64,000 bases of DNA from Proteobacteria bacterium DTSAM18 (GTDB lineage: Bacteria > Myxococcota_A > UBA796 > GCA-2862545). Position 1 is the first letter of the stretch; every line of letters begins with the position of its first letter. Both the position numbers and the translations under genes were made by a program. Shown piece after piece: positions 10,106-18,336 of this stretch. The stretch lies in contig JARACJ010000003.1 of assembly GCA_028767165.1 (NCBI GenBank), positions 124,001-188,000 of the forward strand. The letters are read 5' to 3'. Below the pieces are notes generated by a model. That model had not been told where the DNA came from and searched no databases. It saw only the letters and a list, made by a program, of their open reading frames with translations.

Positions 10106-10157
10106 CCATGCCTCCCTTGGCGGTGTGCAGGGACGATACGGGAGGTTGCAGGCGACC

Positions 10158-11006
10158 TCAAGGTCCGCGTCGGTGCTCCGGCGGATGGAAGCGGAGGAGC
10201 ACCTGGACGGGCACGGTGTGGAGCTCGTCCGGCCGCGTCGCCCAGCGCCACTGCTGCACCGCCCTGCGGGCCTCCACCTCGAGGGCCGACGGGCAGGACA
10301 GCACCCGCACCGACTCGGGTATGCCCGAGGGAGCCACGGAGACGTCGTACAGGCACGGCAGGACCGCCTGCTGCGGCTCCATGAACCGCTCGTCGTAGCG
10401 GGGGGCGACCCGCTTGATGACCCGGAGTCCGCCGTCCTCGCCGTAGGGAGACGACTTCACGGCGTCCCTGCGCTCGTGCTGGTCCTGCACGCGCTCGAGC
10501 TGCCCCGCCCTGAAGCCGGCGCGGGTCATCAGGCCCGTCCGTGCGGCCCGTGCGGCACCGGCGCCGGACGGGATGACCTGCTCCCCCGGGGATGCGGGCG
10601 CCGGCGGAAGCGGGGAGGGCTCCTCCGGCGGCGCGTCCTGGTCGGCCATCGGATCGGTGGACCGGGGGTCTGCCGGGTCCATGGTCCGCAGGCCGATCAC
10701 CTGGGCATCCTGGACGAGGAGATCGGGGGAGCCGTCGACGCCGGGTGGCGCGAGCTCCGCGGGGCGGACGGGCACGGGGGGCGCCGACAGGGGCTGCAGG
10801 TGATCCCCCGGGTCGTCGAGGGCGAGGACCACCTCCACGGTCCGCGTGGTCACCGGCGCGGCGCCGCCACGGCTCCTGCGTCCCAGCTCGGCCTGCAGTC
10901 CCCACAGCACGACCACCGACACCAGCAGGCCACCCGTTCGGGCGAGCCGCCGGTGGCGGAGCTCCCACGGGGCGGGGCGACGGCGCTCTCCGAGGGTGAG
11001 AGGCAA
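10158..11006 (-). CDS. TonB-like protein, paralogue 2
   Basis: A 282-residue protein starting at TTG 11,006 with GAGGAG eight bases upstream. It has a short cytoplasmic head (MPLTLGERRRPAPWELRHRR), one membrane segment (about residues 24-40, GGLLVSVVVLWGLQAEL), a Pro-rich periplasmic linker (about 70-150), and a C-terminal domain with the TonB-like pattern ALEVEARRAVQQWRWA followed by VQVLLRFHPP. By family, such proteins couple inner-membrane energy to outer-membrane transport. It is a clear paralogue of the neighbour at 11,133-11,972: both begin MPLTLGE/Q....APWE and share IKRVxPRY. No exbB or exbD is in the window. Two Cys in the C-terminal domain (CLYDV, SCPS) are shared with the paralogue and could form a disulfide. 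Confidence 0.75.
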   Translation of the reverse strand: MPLTLGERRRPAPWELRHRRLARTGGLLVSVVVLWGLQAELGRRSRGGAAPVTTRTVEVVLALDDPGDHLQPLSAPPVPVRPAELAPPGVDGSPDLLVQDAQVIGLRTMDPADPRSTDPMADQDAPPEEPSPLPPAPASPGEQVIPSGAGAARAARTGLMTRAGFRAGQLERVQDQHERRDAVKSSPYGEDGGLRVIKRVAPRYDERFMEPQQAVLPCLYDVSVAPSGIPESVRVLSCPSALEVEARRAVQQWRWATRPDELHTVPVQVLLRFHPPEHRRGP

Positions 11007-11132
11007 GGTGCGGACTCCTCATGTGGTGCGCGTGGGCGCGAACACATGTGTGGTTTCCCAGGGAGTCGGCATGTGGATGCGGACGGTCCATCCGTAGGGA
11101 TTCGCGCACCGCGTGGAGCCTTGCGCCCCGCC

Positions 11133-11972
11133 TCAGGGGGCCACGGCATCCTTGGGCGGGTGGAACCGCAGGAGCACCTGCACCTCCTCGAGGGTGTCCT
11201 CGCCCTCCCGCGTGGCCCAGCGCCACTCGCGAACGGCCTGCAAGGCCGCGAGCTTCAGGGGGCCCGGGCACTGCCGGACCTGGATGTCGACGGGCATGCC
11301 GGCGGGGTCGACGGTGACGTCGTAGTGGCACTCGTGGATCATCGGCTGCACGCGCATGTACTCGCCGTTGTACCGGGGCGAGACGCGCTTGATGGCCCGC
11401 AGGTTGCCCTGCTCGTCGAACGGAGAGGTCTTTGCGGCCTGGACCTTCTCCTTGTGCTGCTGCATGCGGGCCATCTGCCCGGCGAGGAAGCCGGAGCGGG
11501 ACAGCGTGCCGCTGCGGGCGGCGGCCGCGGCACCATCGGCCCGTTCGAGCCGCACCTCGGCATCCTTCGGCAGCTCGGGCAGCTCCGACGGCGTGGTCGG
11601 CTCCGTCGCCGGCGCGGCCTGTCGGGTCGCCTCGGCGGGTGCCTCGGACGCCGCGGGCCCGATCTCCGTGGCGTCGGCCACCGCCTGGCCCATGGCTCCA
11701 GGGGCATCCGCAGGCTCCGGCCCCTGCTGCGGGGCCTGGGGGATGTCGGCCTCGGTGAGCCCTTCCAGTGCGTCCAGGGGCTCGAGCAGCTCCACCAGGA
11801 TGGGCGCGGGGGCATCGACCACGAGGATGGCGTCCCGCACCGGACTGCTCGGGTGCACCGTGATGGCGAGCAGGGCCGCGGTGCTGATGGCCAGTCCACC
11901 CACCCGAGCGATCCACCGCTGACGGTGCTCCCAGGGGGCGGTGTGGGCGTGCTGTCCGAGGGTCAGGGGCAT
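11133..11972 (-). CDS. TonB-like protein, paralogue 1
   Basis: A 279-residue protein with the same plan as its neighbour: head MPLTLGQHAHTAPWEHRQ, a membrane segment near residues 24-40 (GGLAISTAALLAITV), a Pro/Ala/Glu-rich linker, and a C-terminal TonB-like domain (LAALQAVREWRWATREG, then VQVLLRFHPP). Two conserved Cys occur in ECHYDV and RQCPGP. Its ATG overlaps the stop of the class V aminotransferase gene by one base (TGATG), so it is probably translated by coupling. The gap to paralogue 2 is 126 bases. Pairing two TonB-like proteins may reflect different receptors; that is inference. Confidence 0.75.
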   Translation of the reverse strand: MPLTLGQHAHTAPWEHRQRWIARVGGLAISTAALLAITVHPSSPVRDAILVVDAPAPILVELLEPLDALEGLTEADIPQAPQQGPEPADAPGAMGQAVADATEIGPAASEAPAEATRQAAPATEPTTPSELPELPKDAEVRLERADGAAAAARSGTLSRSGFLAGQMARMQQHKEKVQAAKTSPFDEQGNLRAIKRVSPRYNGEYMRVQPMIHECHYDVTVDPAGMPVDIQVRQCPGPLKLAALQAVREWRWATREGEDTLEEVQVLLRFHPPKDAVAP

Positions 11973-13153
11973 CAGTCGGGGCCGTTCTCGAGGAGTTCGG
12001 AGATGAGGGACACCTCGGACAGTGCGTTGGCGAGGTGGGGTGCAAACCGCAACCGGCCATCCGGCGTGGAGATCGAGATGCCGTGGCCTCGGAACCACTC
12101 GGCCCAGGTGCTCACGGAGGTGCCCTCGGGGGGCAGCACGGCGAGGATGGTGCTGCGCAGGCTGGACTCGCTGCGCCGCAGGGAGGTGAAGCCCCGCGCC
12201 ACCAGCGCCTGCTCGAGCTGGTCGAGGTACAGGCCCGCGTGGGCGCTGATGGCCTCGGGCGTGGTGCTGTGCAGGATGCCCGCGCTGACCCCCAGGCCCA
12301 GGTGGCCCAGGTAGTTGATCATGCCGGCCTCGACGGAGACCGGACCCCGTCTCACCGGCCTGGACTGGTCGAGGCTGGGCTCGTCGCCCTCGAGGAACCC
12401 GAAGGGATCCTCCTGGGACAGCCAGCTCGCGTGAGGGGTGTCCATCTGGTCCCACAGGGCCCGCCGCATCCACAGGACGCCGGAGCCGGTGGGTCCCATG
12501 AGCCACTTGTGGCCGCCGGCCACCACGATGTCGATGCCGAGATCCTCCGGGTACAGCGGCAGGGCACCGAGTCCTTGGATGGCGTCGACCACGAGCACGG
12601 CGCCCACCTGGCGACAGGCCTCCGCGAGCGCCTCCAGGGGGATCCGCAGCCCCGTCTGGAACTGCACGGCGGAGACGGCCACGAGGCGTGGCCGGACCTC
12701 TCGCAGGGTGTGCAGGATGTCCTCGAGGGCCCCCAGGCCGTGCTCGACGACGCCCGCGAAGCTCGACCAGTGCACCGTGAGCCCGAAGCGCCGCGCCGCC
12801 ATCTTCCAGGGGACGACGTTGGCGGGGAACTCGTCCTCGAACAGCAGGATCCGGTCGCCCTCGTTCCACGGGAACGACTGCGCCACGTGGGTGAGGCCCG
12901 CGGAGGTGTTGGGGACGAAGCAGACGTCGTCGGCCTGCACCCGCAGCAGCGTGGCCAGGTTCTGGCGCGCCACCGGGAGCTCCTCGGACCACTTGAACAC
13001 CCCGGACAGGCCGTCGCGGGCGTGCTCCTCGAGCAGGTGCTGCAGGCGGATGGAGGTGGGGGCGGGGAGGGGGGAGACGGCGGCGTGGTTGAGGTACACC
13101 GGGACGTCGAGGCGGGGGAACAGCACCTTCCGGCAGCGGCCGACGCGGATCAT
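11972..13153 (-). CDS. Class V (fold-type I) aminotransferase or cysteine desulfurase-like enzyme
   Basis: A 393-residue PLP enzyme. The PLP lysine is Lys216 in VVAGGHKWLMGPTGSG and the pyridine-nitrogen Asp is Asp190 in VVDAIQGLGALP. The N-terminal YLNHAAVSPLP block is typical of the class V family, which holds cysteine desulfurases, isopenicillin-N epimerase-like and kynureninase-like enzymes. The loop Cys expected in a true IscS/SufS desulfurase is not evident near residue 330, so an epimerase or aminotransferase role is more likely. The ATG overlaps the trmO stop (ATGA) and GGAGG lies seven bases upstream. It is therefore coupled to trmO and to the TonB-like gene that follows. Confidence 0.85.
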   Translation of the reverse strand: MIRVGRCRKVLFPRLDVPVYLNHAAVSPLPAPTSIRLQHLLEEHARDGLSGVFKWSEELPVARQNLATLLRVQADDVCFVPNTSAGLTHVAQSFPWNEGDRILLFEDEFPANVVPWKMAARRFGLTVHWSSFAGVVEHGLGALEDILHTLREVRPRLVAVSAVQFQTGLRIPLEALAEACRQVGAVLVVDAIQGLGALPLYPEDLGIDIVVAGGHKWLMGPTGSGVLWMRRALWDQMDTPHASWLSQEDPFGFLEGDEPSLDQSRPVRRGPVSVEAGMINYLGHLGLGVSAGILHSTTPEAISAHAGLYLDQLEQALVARGFTSLRRSESSLRSTILAVLPPEGTSVSTWAEWFRGHGISISTPDGRLRFAPHLANALSEVSLISELLENGPD

Positions 13154-13854
13154 GAAGGCTCCTCCAGGGTCAGGACGATGGCCTCGTCCGTCGTGAGCAT
13201 GGTCCAACGTACCTCATGCCCACGCAGGCGGGCGCCGTAGGTGCGGTCGTCCGGGTTGCCCTTTCGGTACGCGGGCCGAGGGTCCTGGCGGATGACCTCG
13301 GTGATCAGGGCGTCGATGCCGAGTGCCGAGGCCTTGTCGAACGCGCCTTCGGACCAGCGGACGACCAGGTGGCCAGGCGCGGCCTCGGACCACTGGGCGC
13401 GGGCCGAGGGGATGGCGTCGGCGTAGGGCAGGTAGGGCTTGATGTCGACCACCGGCGTGCCGTCGACGAGGTCGGCGCCCCGGAGCACGAGCGTGACGCA
13501 GCCGTCGTCGTGGCGCTCGACCGCTTCCAGCTGCACCGCGGACAGGCCGATGGGCGTGGGCCGGTACGGCGAACGGGTGGCGAACACGCCCACCTTGTCG
13601 TTGCCGCCGAGTCGGGGTGGACGCACCCGCCAGCGCACCTCGGCGTCGCGGTTGAGGTGGAACCAGAACAGCAGCCACAGGTGCGACCAGGTCTCGATGC
13701 CGTCGAGACCGCGGGCGGTCTCGGGGTCGAGGGTGAGCGTCGCCCGGGCAGAGGGGGCGAGGCCGGCCTGCCGGGGTGTGCCGAACTTCTGGTCGAAGTC
13801 GGAGCGGAGCACACCGATGGTGCGGACGGGCAGTGACGTGGGCTCGGTTGGCAT
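13150..13854 (-). CDS. trmO: tRNA (N6-threonylcarbamoyladenosine-N6)-methyltransferase
   Basis: A 234-residue protein of the TrmO (TsaA-like) family, which methylates t6A37 in threonine tRNAs using SAM. Family landmarks are IGVLRSDFDQKFGTPRQ near the N-terminus, the WSHLWLLFWFH strand, the FATRSPYRPTPIGLS block and DIKPYLPYADA. Length is normal. The ATG at 13,854 follows AGGAG. It heads a tightly packed run: its stop overlaps the start of the aminotransferase gene. It is divergent from the GAPDH gene, 156 bases away. Confidence 0.85.
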   Translation of the reverse strand: MPTEPTSLPVRTIGVLRSDFDQKFGTPRQAGLAPSARATLTLDPETARGLDGIETWSHLWLLFWFHLNRDAEVRWRVRPPRLGGNDKVGVFATRSPYRPTPIGLSAVQLEAVERHDDGCVTLVLRGADLVDGTPVVDIKPYLPYADAIPSARAQWSEAAPGHLVVRWSEGAFDKASALGIDALITEVIRQDPRPAYRKGNPDDRTYGARLRGHEVRWTMLTTDEAIVLTLEEPS

Positions 13855-13946
13855 GCCGCTCCTGTACAGCGGGGCGCGCCCCCTGTTGCGATGAATCCGC
13901 AAAACCTGCGTACGGGTAGGGCCCGGAGGGGCCGCGTCCTCGTCGT

Positions 13947-13960
13947 CGGGCTATAGCCCG
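13947..13960. promoter_or_regulatory. 14-base palindrome upstream of the GAPDH gene
   Basis: CGGGCTATAGCCCG is a perfect palindrome 50 bases upstream of the GAPDH ATG in the intergenic region shared with trmO. Its centre, TATAGC, could serve as a -10 box, so the palindrome could be an operator overlapping a promoter. No -35 box is obvious. Confidence 0.35.
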
Positions 13961-14010
13961 CAGCCTGTCGTAGCCAGTCATCGTCCATCGCACACACGCG
14001 AGGAAGCAAC

Positions 14011-15447
14011 ATGTCGAGCATTCAGGCTGATTTCGAGAATTGGGTGGCATCCGAGGAAGCTGCCGAGGCCATCCTCCCCATGGTGGGTCGCCTGTACCGC
14101 AACCACGGTGTCGTCACCCTTCTGAATGGCATCTCCCTGGTCCACCAGGGTCCCGTGGGCCTCATCCAGGCACACCGTCGTGGCCACACCCTCAACGGCG
14201 CTGACATCGACATGCAGCTCACCCGTGAGGCCCTGGTCGCGCTGTCCGAGATGAACCTCGCGCCCGTCGAGCTCGACCTCGGTCGTCTGCTCGCCGAGTA
14301 CGCCGACGTCTCCGGCGAGACCTCCCTGCAGGCCTTCCTCAACGAGCGCTGCGCCCACCTCGCCCGCGCCGAGGGCGCCGAGTCCCGCAAGGCCCGCGAC
14401 ATCGTCCTGTACGGCTTCGGTCGTATCGGCCGCATCCTCGCCCGTCTCCTGGTCGCGAAGGCCGGCGGCGGCGACAAGTACCAGCTCCGCGCCATCGTCG
14501 TCCGCAAGAAGAACGAGGACGATCTCGAGCGTCGCGCCAGCCTCCTGCGCCGTGACTCCGTGCACGGTCCCTTCGAGGGCACCATCGTCACCCTCCCCGA
14601 GGAGAACGCGCTGCTCGTGAACGGCACCAAGATCAAGCTGCTGTACGCGAACGCCCCCGAGGAGATGGACTACACCGCCCACGGCATCGACGACGCCGTC
14701 GTCATCGACAACACCGGCAAGTGGCGCGACCGCGACGGCCTGTCCCGTCACCTGCAGGCCAAGGGCGTCTCCAAGGTCATGCTCACGGCTCCCGGCAAGG
14801 GCGACGTGCCGAACATCGTCTACGGCATCAACGACGGCGACCTCGGCGAGGGCGAGAACGTGATCTCCGCCGCTTCCTGCACCACCAACGCCATCGTGCC
14901 GGTCCTCAAGGTCCTGAACGACGAGTACGGTGTCGAGCGCGGCCACATCGAGACCATCCACGCCTACACCAACGATCAGAACCTGATCGACAACTACCAC
15001 TCCAAGAGCCGCCGCGGCCGCGCCGCTGCCCTCAACATGGTCATCACCACCACCGGTGCGGCCAGCGCGGTGGGCAAGGCCCTGCCCGTGCTCAAGGGCA
15101 AGCTCACCGGTTCCGCCATCCGCGTTCCCACCCCGAACGTCTCCCTGGCGATCCTGAACCTGCGCCTCGGCAAGGCCGTCGAGAAGGACGCCCTCAACCA
15201 CTTCCTGCGTGAGGTGGCCACGGCTTCCCCCCTGCGTGCCCAGATCGGCTGGACCGACATGCCCGACGCCGTCTCCAGCGACATGGTCGGCAACTCCCAC
15301 GCCTCCATCGTCGACGCGCCCGCGACCATCGTCGACGACCAGGACGTGGTGCTGTACTGCTGGTACGACAACGAGTTCGGCTACAGCTACCAGGTGATGC
15401 GTCTCCTCGAGAAGGTGGCCGGCGTCGAGCGCCCCGTCTTCCCCTGA
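14011..15447 (+). CDS. gap: Glyceraldehyde-3-phosphate dehydrogenase, long form
   Basis: A 478-residue enzyme, about 140 residues longer than ordinary GAPDH. The NAD-binding core begins at IVLYGFGRIGR near residue 131. Catalytic Cys290 lies in SAASCTTNA, with the partner His in the THAYTNDQN-like block (IETIHAYTNDQN). WYDNEFGYS is near the C-terminus. The 130-residue N-terminal extension is mostly helical-looking (FENWVASEEAAEAILPMVGRL). A similar extended GAPDH class is known in some proteobacteria such as Pseudomonas and Vibrio. The enzyme oxidises glyceraldehyde-3-phosphate to 1,3-bisphosphoglycerate in the cytoplasm; direction and cofactor cannot be told. ATG 14,011 has GAGGAAG upstream. 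The codon choice is strongly C-ending, as expected of a highly expressed gene. A strong terminator follows. Confidence 0.93.
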   Translation: MSSIQADFENWVASEEAAEAILPMVGRLYRNHGVVTLLNGISLVHQGPVGLIQAHRRGHTLNGADIDMQLTREALVALSEMNLAPVELDLGRLLAEYADVSGETSLQAFLNERCAHLARAEGAESRKARDIVLYGFGRIGRILARLLVAKAGGGDKYQLRAIVVRKKNEDDLERRASLLRRDSVHGPFEGTIVTLPEENALLVNGTKIKLLYANAPEEMDYTAHGIDDAVVIDNTGKWRDRDGLSRHLQAKGVSKVMLTAPGKGDVPNIVYGINDGDLGEGENVISAASCTTNAIVPVLKVLNDEYGVERGHIETIHAYTNDQNLIDNYHSKSRRGRAAALNMVITTTGAASAVGKALPVLKGKLTGSAIRVPTPNVSLAILNLRLGKAVEKDALNHFLREVATASPLRAQIGWTDMPDAVSSDMVGNSHASIVDAPATIVDDQDVVLYCWYDNEFGYSYQVMRLLEKVAGVERPVFP

Positions 15448-15495
15448 GCGGCATGACATACCTGTCGCGGTACCCATCGTGACGCGGTAGAACAG

Positions 15496-15524
15496 ACGGC
15501 GCCTGTCTTCAAGACAGGCGCCGT
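15496..15524 (+). terminator. Rho-independent terminator of the GAPDH gene
   Basis: A perfect 12-base-pair stem, ACGGCGCCTGTC and GACAGGCGCCGT, around a TTCAA loop, followed by TTTCG. It lies 48 bases after the GAPDH stop. It is the clearest terminator in the window. Confidence 0.8.
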
Positions 15525-15592
15525 TTCGCGTATCCTGGCCCACGGTTCGGGTTGGCATGGCGGTTGCGATGCCCTCGTGGACTGGAGGAATG

Positions 15593-16849
15593 ATGTCTCG
15601 TCTGCCGCTGCTGCTCCTCGTCGGTCTCGCCGCAACCCTTCCGGGCTGTTCGCGAGGCTTCATGGCCGATGGCTTCTTCGACGGGGGCGACATCGCCATG
15701 TCCCCGGAGCCCACCGCCGACGAGGGCGCCCTGGAGGCCGGCGATGCAGCTGGGGAGCCCGGCGGCGACACCTCCGACACCGGCGCCCCCGCCGAGCCTG
15801 GCCTCGACTGCCAGGAGGCGCCGCCGCTCACCGCGGCCGAGTGGCGCGACCTCGACGACTGGCTGTTCTTCGAGAGCATCGTCGGCATGTCCCAGCGGGG
15901 CGACATCACGGAGTACTGGGGCGTCGACATCTCCGGGCGCGTCCCGGTGCTCGTCACCAACGCCGAGGGCGATCCCGCGGTGAACCTCGAGGTCGAGCTC
16001 CGCGACGGTCTCGACACCGTCCTGTGGACCGCCCGCACCGATGTCCACGGACGCGCCGAGCTGTACGTCGACCTGTTCGGCGATCAGGCCCACGAAGGCG
16101 AGCTGTCGGTCATGGTGGATCCCGAGGGCCAGGCCACCGAGCTGGCCAACGTGAGCCCCTCCTGGCAGACCTACAGCGTCACCGCCGAGGGCGCCGAGCC
16201 CGCGGCCGCCCTCGATCTGATGCTGGTGGTCGACACCACCGGCTCCATGGCCGACGAGCTGGCCTACCTGCAGTGCGCCCTCGTGAGCGTGCTCGATACC
16301 GTGGAGCACAACCTCGGCCAGGACATCGATGTCAGGGTGTCGGTGAACTTCTACCGCGACGAGGGCGACATCTACGAGGTTCGAAGCTTCCCCTTCACCG
16401 ATGATCCGGATGTCGCGGCCCAGCAGCTGTCGGAGCAGTCCGCCGACGGCGGTGGCGACGTGCCCGAGGCCCTGCACAGCGCGCTCACGGACGCCGTCTT
16501 CGAGCACACCTGGCGCGAGGAGGCCGACTCCCGCCTCGCCTTCCTGGTACTCGACGCACCGCCCCACATCGGCTGGGATGGGGTGATGACCGAGATCTTC
16601 GACGCCACCACCGAGGCGGCCGCCCAGGGCATCCGCTTCGTGCCCCTGGCGGGTTCCGGCGCCGATCAGGACACCCAGTTCCTGCTGCGGTTCCTCGCGT
16701 CGGCCACCGGGGGCACGTACACCTTCCTCACCGACCACTCGGGCGTGGGCAACGCCCACACCGAGCCCCTGGTGGGCGAGTACGAGGTCGAGGATCTGCA
16801 CGACATGATGGTGCGGATCATCGAGGAATCCCTGGTCCACGAGGAGTGA
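15593..16849 (+). CDS. Lipoprotein with a von Willebrand factor A domain
   Basis: A 418-residue lipoprotein. ATG 15,593 is four bases after GGAGG; an in-frame ATG one codon earlier is too close to it. The signal peptide MSRLPLLLLVGLAATLPGC ends in a Cys-containing lipobox. After an acidic, D/T/G-rich linker comes an Ig-like strand-rich region (DISGRVPVLVTNAEGDPAVNLEVEL, about 115-195). A vWA domain follows from residue 210 with the MIDAS motif DTTGS at 214-218. The later Thr and Asp positions of the MIDAS are plausible (TGGTYTFLTDH near the end). vWA domains bind ligands through a metal ion, so a surface adhesion or complex-assembly role is likely. It starts the run that continues with the repeat lipoprotein. 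Confidence 0.85.
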   Translation: MSRLPLLLLVGLAATLPGCSRGFMADGFFDGGDIAMSPEPTADEGALEAGDAAGEPGGDTSDTGAPAEPGLDCQEAPPLTAAEWRDLDDWLFFESIVGMSQRGDITEYWGVDISGRVPVLVTNAEGDPAVNLEVELRDGLDTVLWTARTDVHGRAELYVDLFGDQAHEGELSVMVDPEGQATELANVSPSWQTYSVTAEGAEPAAALDLMLVVDTTGSMADELAYLQCALVSVLDTVEHNLGQDIDVRVSVNFYRDEGDIYEVRSFPFTDDPDVAAQQLSEQSADGGGDVPEALHSALTDAVFEHTWREEADSRLAFLVLDAPPHIGWDGVMTEIFDATTEAAAQGIRFVPLAGSGADQDTQFLLRFLASATGGTYTFLTDHSGVGNAHTEPLVGEYEVEDLHDMMVRIIEESLVHEE

Positions 16850-16854
16850 GCTCC

Positions 16855-17331
16855 ATGTCCGCACGTTTCCCCCCGATGCCCGGCCTGGTCGTTCTGGCCA
16901 CGGTGTCCTCCTCCCTTGCCGGGTGCGACGAGCCGGTGGCGCCGCAGGTGCCGCCGCACACGGACGACACCCACTCCATGCCCACCGACACCGGCGACAC
17001 CTACCTGCCGCCTCAGCCCTATCCAGACACGTACGAAACGGCGGTCGGTGACACCTGGGTTCCGGGACACTCCGAACACACGGGGCACACCGGAGAGACC
17101 GGCGACTCCTACCTGCCGCCCCAGCCGCCTCCGGACTCCGGCGAGACCGGCGACAGCGACACCTACCCCGGAGACACCAACGTTCCCTGGCACTCCGGCG
17201 AATCGGGCGACACCTACCTTCCGCCCCAGCCGTTCCCAGAATCCGGCGACACCTACCTGCCGCCCCAGCCCGCCCCGGACTCCGGCGACACCTACCTGCC
17301 GCCCCAGCCGCCCCCGGACACCGGCCCGTGA
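16855..17331 (+). CDS. Repeat lipoprotein with GDTYLPPQP motifs
   Basis: A 158-residue lipoprotein with a signal peptide ending in LAGC (Cys24) and GAGGAG eight bases before the ATG. After the Cys, nearly the whole chain is low-complexity. Five copies of a 9-residue core GDTYLPPQP (one GDSYLPPQP) are separated by short P-D-S/T linkers, with Thr/His/Gly-rich spacers in the first half. It has no globular domain, so it is probably an extended surface stalk or spacer. It lies five bases after the vWA lipoprotein, and its stop codon overlaps the GTG start of the JmjC-type oxygenase. That coupling raises the possibility that the repeats are hydroxylated; this is inference. Confidence 0.75.
   Translation: MSARFPPMPGLVVLATVSSSLAGCDEPVAPQVPPHTDDTHSMPTDTGDTYLPPQPYPDTYETAVGDTWVPGHSEHTGHTGETGDSYLPPQPPPDSGETGDSDTYPGDTNVPWHSGESGDTYLPPQPFPESGDTYLPPQPAPDSGDTYLPPQPPPDTGP
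16990..17331 (+). repeat. Short tandem coding repeats (GDTYLPPQP units)
   Basis: Five imperfect copies of a unit coding for GDTYLPPQP plus three or four residues, closely similar at DNA level (ggcgacacctacctgccgcc core). Three copies are directly adjacent at about 17,208-17,325 and vary mainly at one codon, which suggests recent duplication. Confidence 0.8.
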
Positions 17332-18311
17332 GCCTGGGGCAGCTCTCCTGGCCCTGGCAGGTGTGGATCGGTCGGGCGCTGCTCCGCGGACGCACGGAGG
17401 GCGAGATCGTCGCCGCGCTCGGCGTGCAGGGTGTGCCCGAGTCCGTCGTGCGACAGGCCCTCGAAGGCTTCGGAGATCATCCGCTGTGTGAGGCGATCCT
17501 CGAGGAGGGCACCGTCGCAGCCACCCAGACGGCGGCCATGCAGGTGCAATTCCAGCAGGCCGGCACCGGACGGGTGCCACGGGTCGAGCTCACGCCGGAG
17601 CAGTGGTGGGATGGCTTCGTCGCCGGCAACCGACCGGTCGTGATCCCCGGGCTCGCCCGGGACTGGCCCATCCTGTCCAGCTGGCGCATGCAGGCGCTGA
17701 AGGACCGCGAGGGCCACGTGGCGCTCGACTTCAGCCTCGGCCGGGAGGCCCTCGACCACCCGGACGTCTCCGCGGCCGCTTCGACGGTGCGCGGCACGCT
17801 CGCAGACCTCATCGATCGCTGCCAGGATCCTTCGTCGGGCAACGACGTGTACCTGGTGAGCCGTCAGCGAGCGCTGCATGGCCCGCTTCGCCACCTGGCC
17901 GCCGAGCTCGTCTGCGCGGCGGCCTGGACGATGCCGGAGGATCTCCCCGAAGGGGCCAACCTGTGGATCGGCCCCGCGGGCGTCCGTACCTCCGCCCACC
18001 ACGATCCCACCAACACCCTGTTCGTCCAGATCGAGGGCCGCAAGCGCTTCTGGCTGGCGCCGCCCTCCTGGCCGGAGCCGGGCAGGGGAGGCAGCGGCTA
18101 CTACGCCGGACGCCCGCTGCGTGAGCTGAAGAAGGCCCACCCTTCGATGGTGCTCACCGCCGAGGTCGGGCCCGGCGACGCCATCTTCCTGCCCTGCGGC
18201 TGGTGGCACGAGGTGCAGTCCCTGAGCCCCACCGTGAGCGTCGGCCTCACGAACCTGCGGCTGCGCAACCGCTTCGAGGGCTTGCCCCTGGGGGGCTTCC
18301 AAGACAGATAG
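17328..18311 (+). CDS. JmjC/cupin-8 type 2-oxoglutarate and iron-dependent oxygenase
   Basis: A 327-residue protein starting at GTG 17,328, overlapping the previous stop (GTGA). The C-terminal half is a cupin-8/JmjC domain: NRPVVIPGLARDWP, then the iron-binding triad His224-x-Asp226 (SAHHDPTNTLFVQIEGRKRF) and His294 (LPCGWWHEVQSL), with Lys in GRKRFWL positioned to bind 2-oxoglutarate. The first 80 residues are a separate helical segment (VWIGRALLRGRTEGEIVAALG). Enzymes of this fold hydroxylate proteins (for example ribosomal proteins, Asn, Asp, His or Arg side chains) or small molecules. Translational coupling to a repeat lipoprotein suggests that protein as a possible substrate; this is not shown by the sequence. 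Confidence 0.85.
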   Translation: MSLGQLSWPWQVWIGRALLRGRTEGEIVAALGVQGVPESVVRQALEGFGDHPLCEAILEEGTVAATQTAAMQVQFQQAGTGRVPRVELTPEQWWDGFVAGNRPVVIPGLARDWPILSSWRMQALKDREGHVALDFSLGREALDHPDVSAAASTVRGTLADLIDRCQDPSSGNDVYLVSRQRALHGPLRHLAAELVCAAAWTMPEDLPEGANLWIGPAGVRTSAHHDPTNTLFVQIEGRKRFWLAPPSWPEPGRGGSGYYAGRPLRELKKAHPSMVLTAEVGPGDAIFLPCGWWHEVQSLSPTVSVGLTNLRLRNRFEGLPLGGFQDR

Positions 18312-18336
18312 GGCCCATCACGCGTCGGGGTGCCCC

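Noticed and set aside
6792-10109. One 1,105-codon protein fusing amidase-region text with the hydrolase
   Set aside because: Only the C-terminal 320 residues show a real domain. The rest is a different frame of the cytochrome and amidase genes, and a good TTG start with GGAGG lies at 7,766.
11972-13153. Assignment as IscS/SufS cysteine desulfurase
   Set aside because: The PLP site fits the wider class V family, but the catalytic loop Cys is not evident and no isc or suf genes are nearby.
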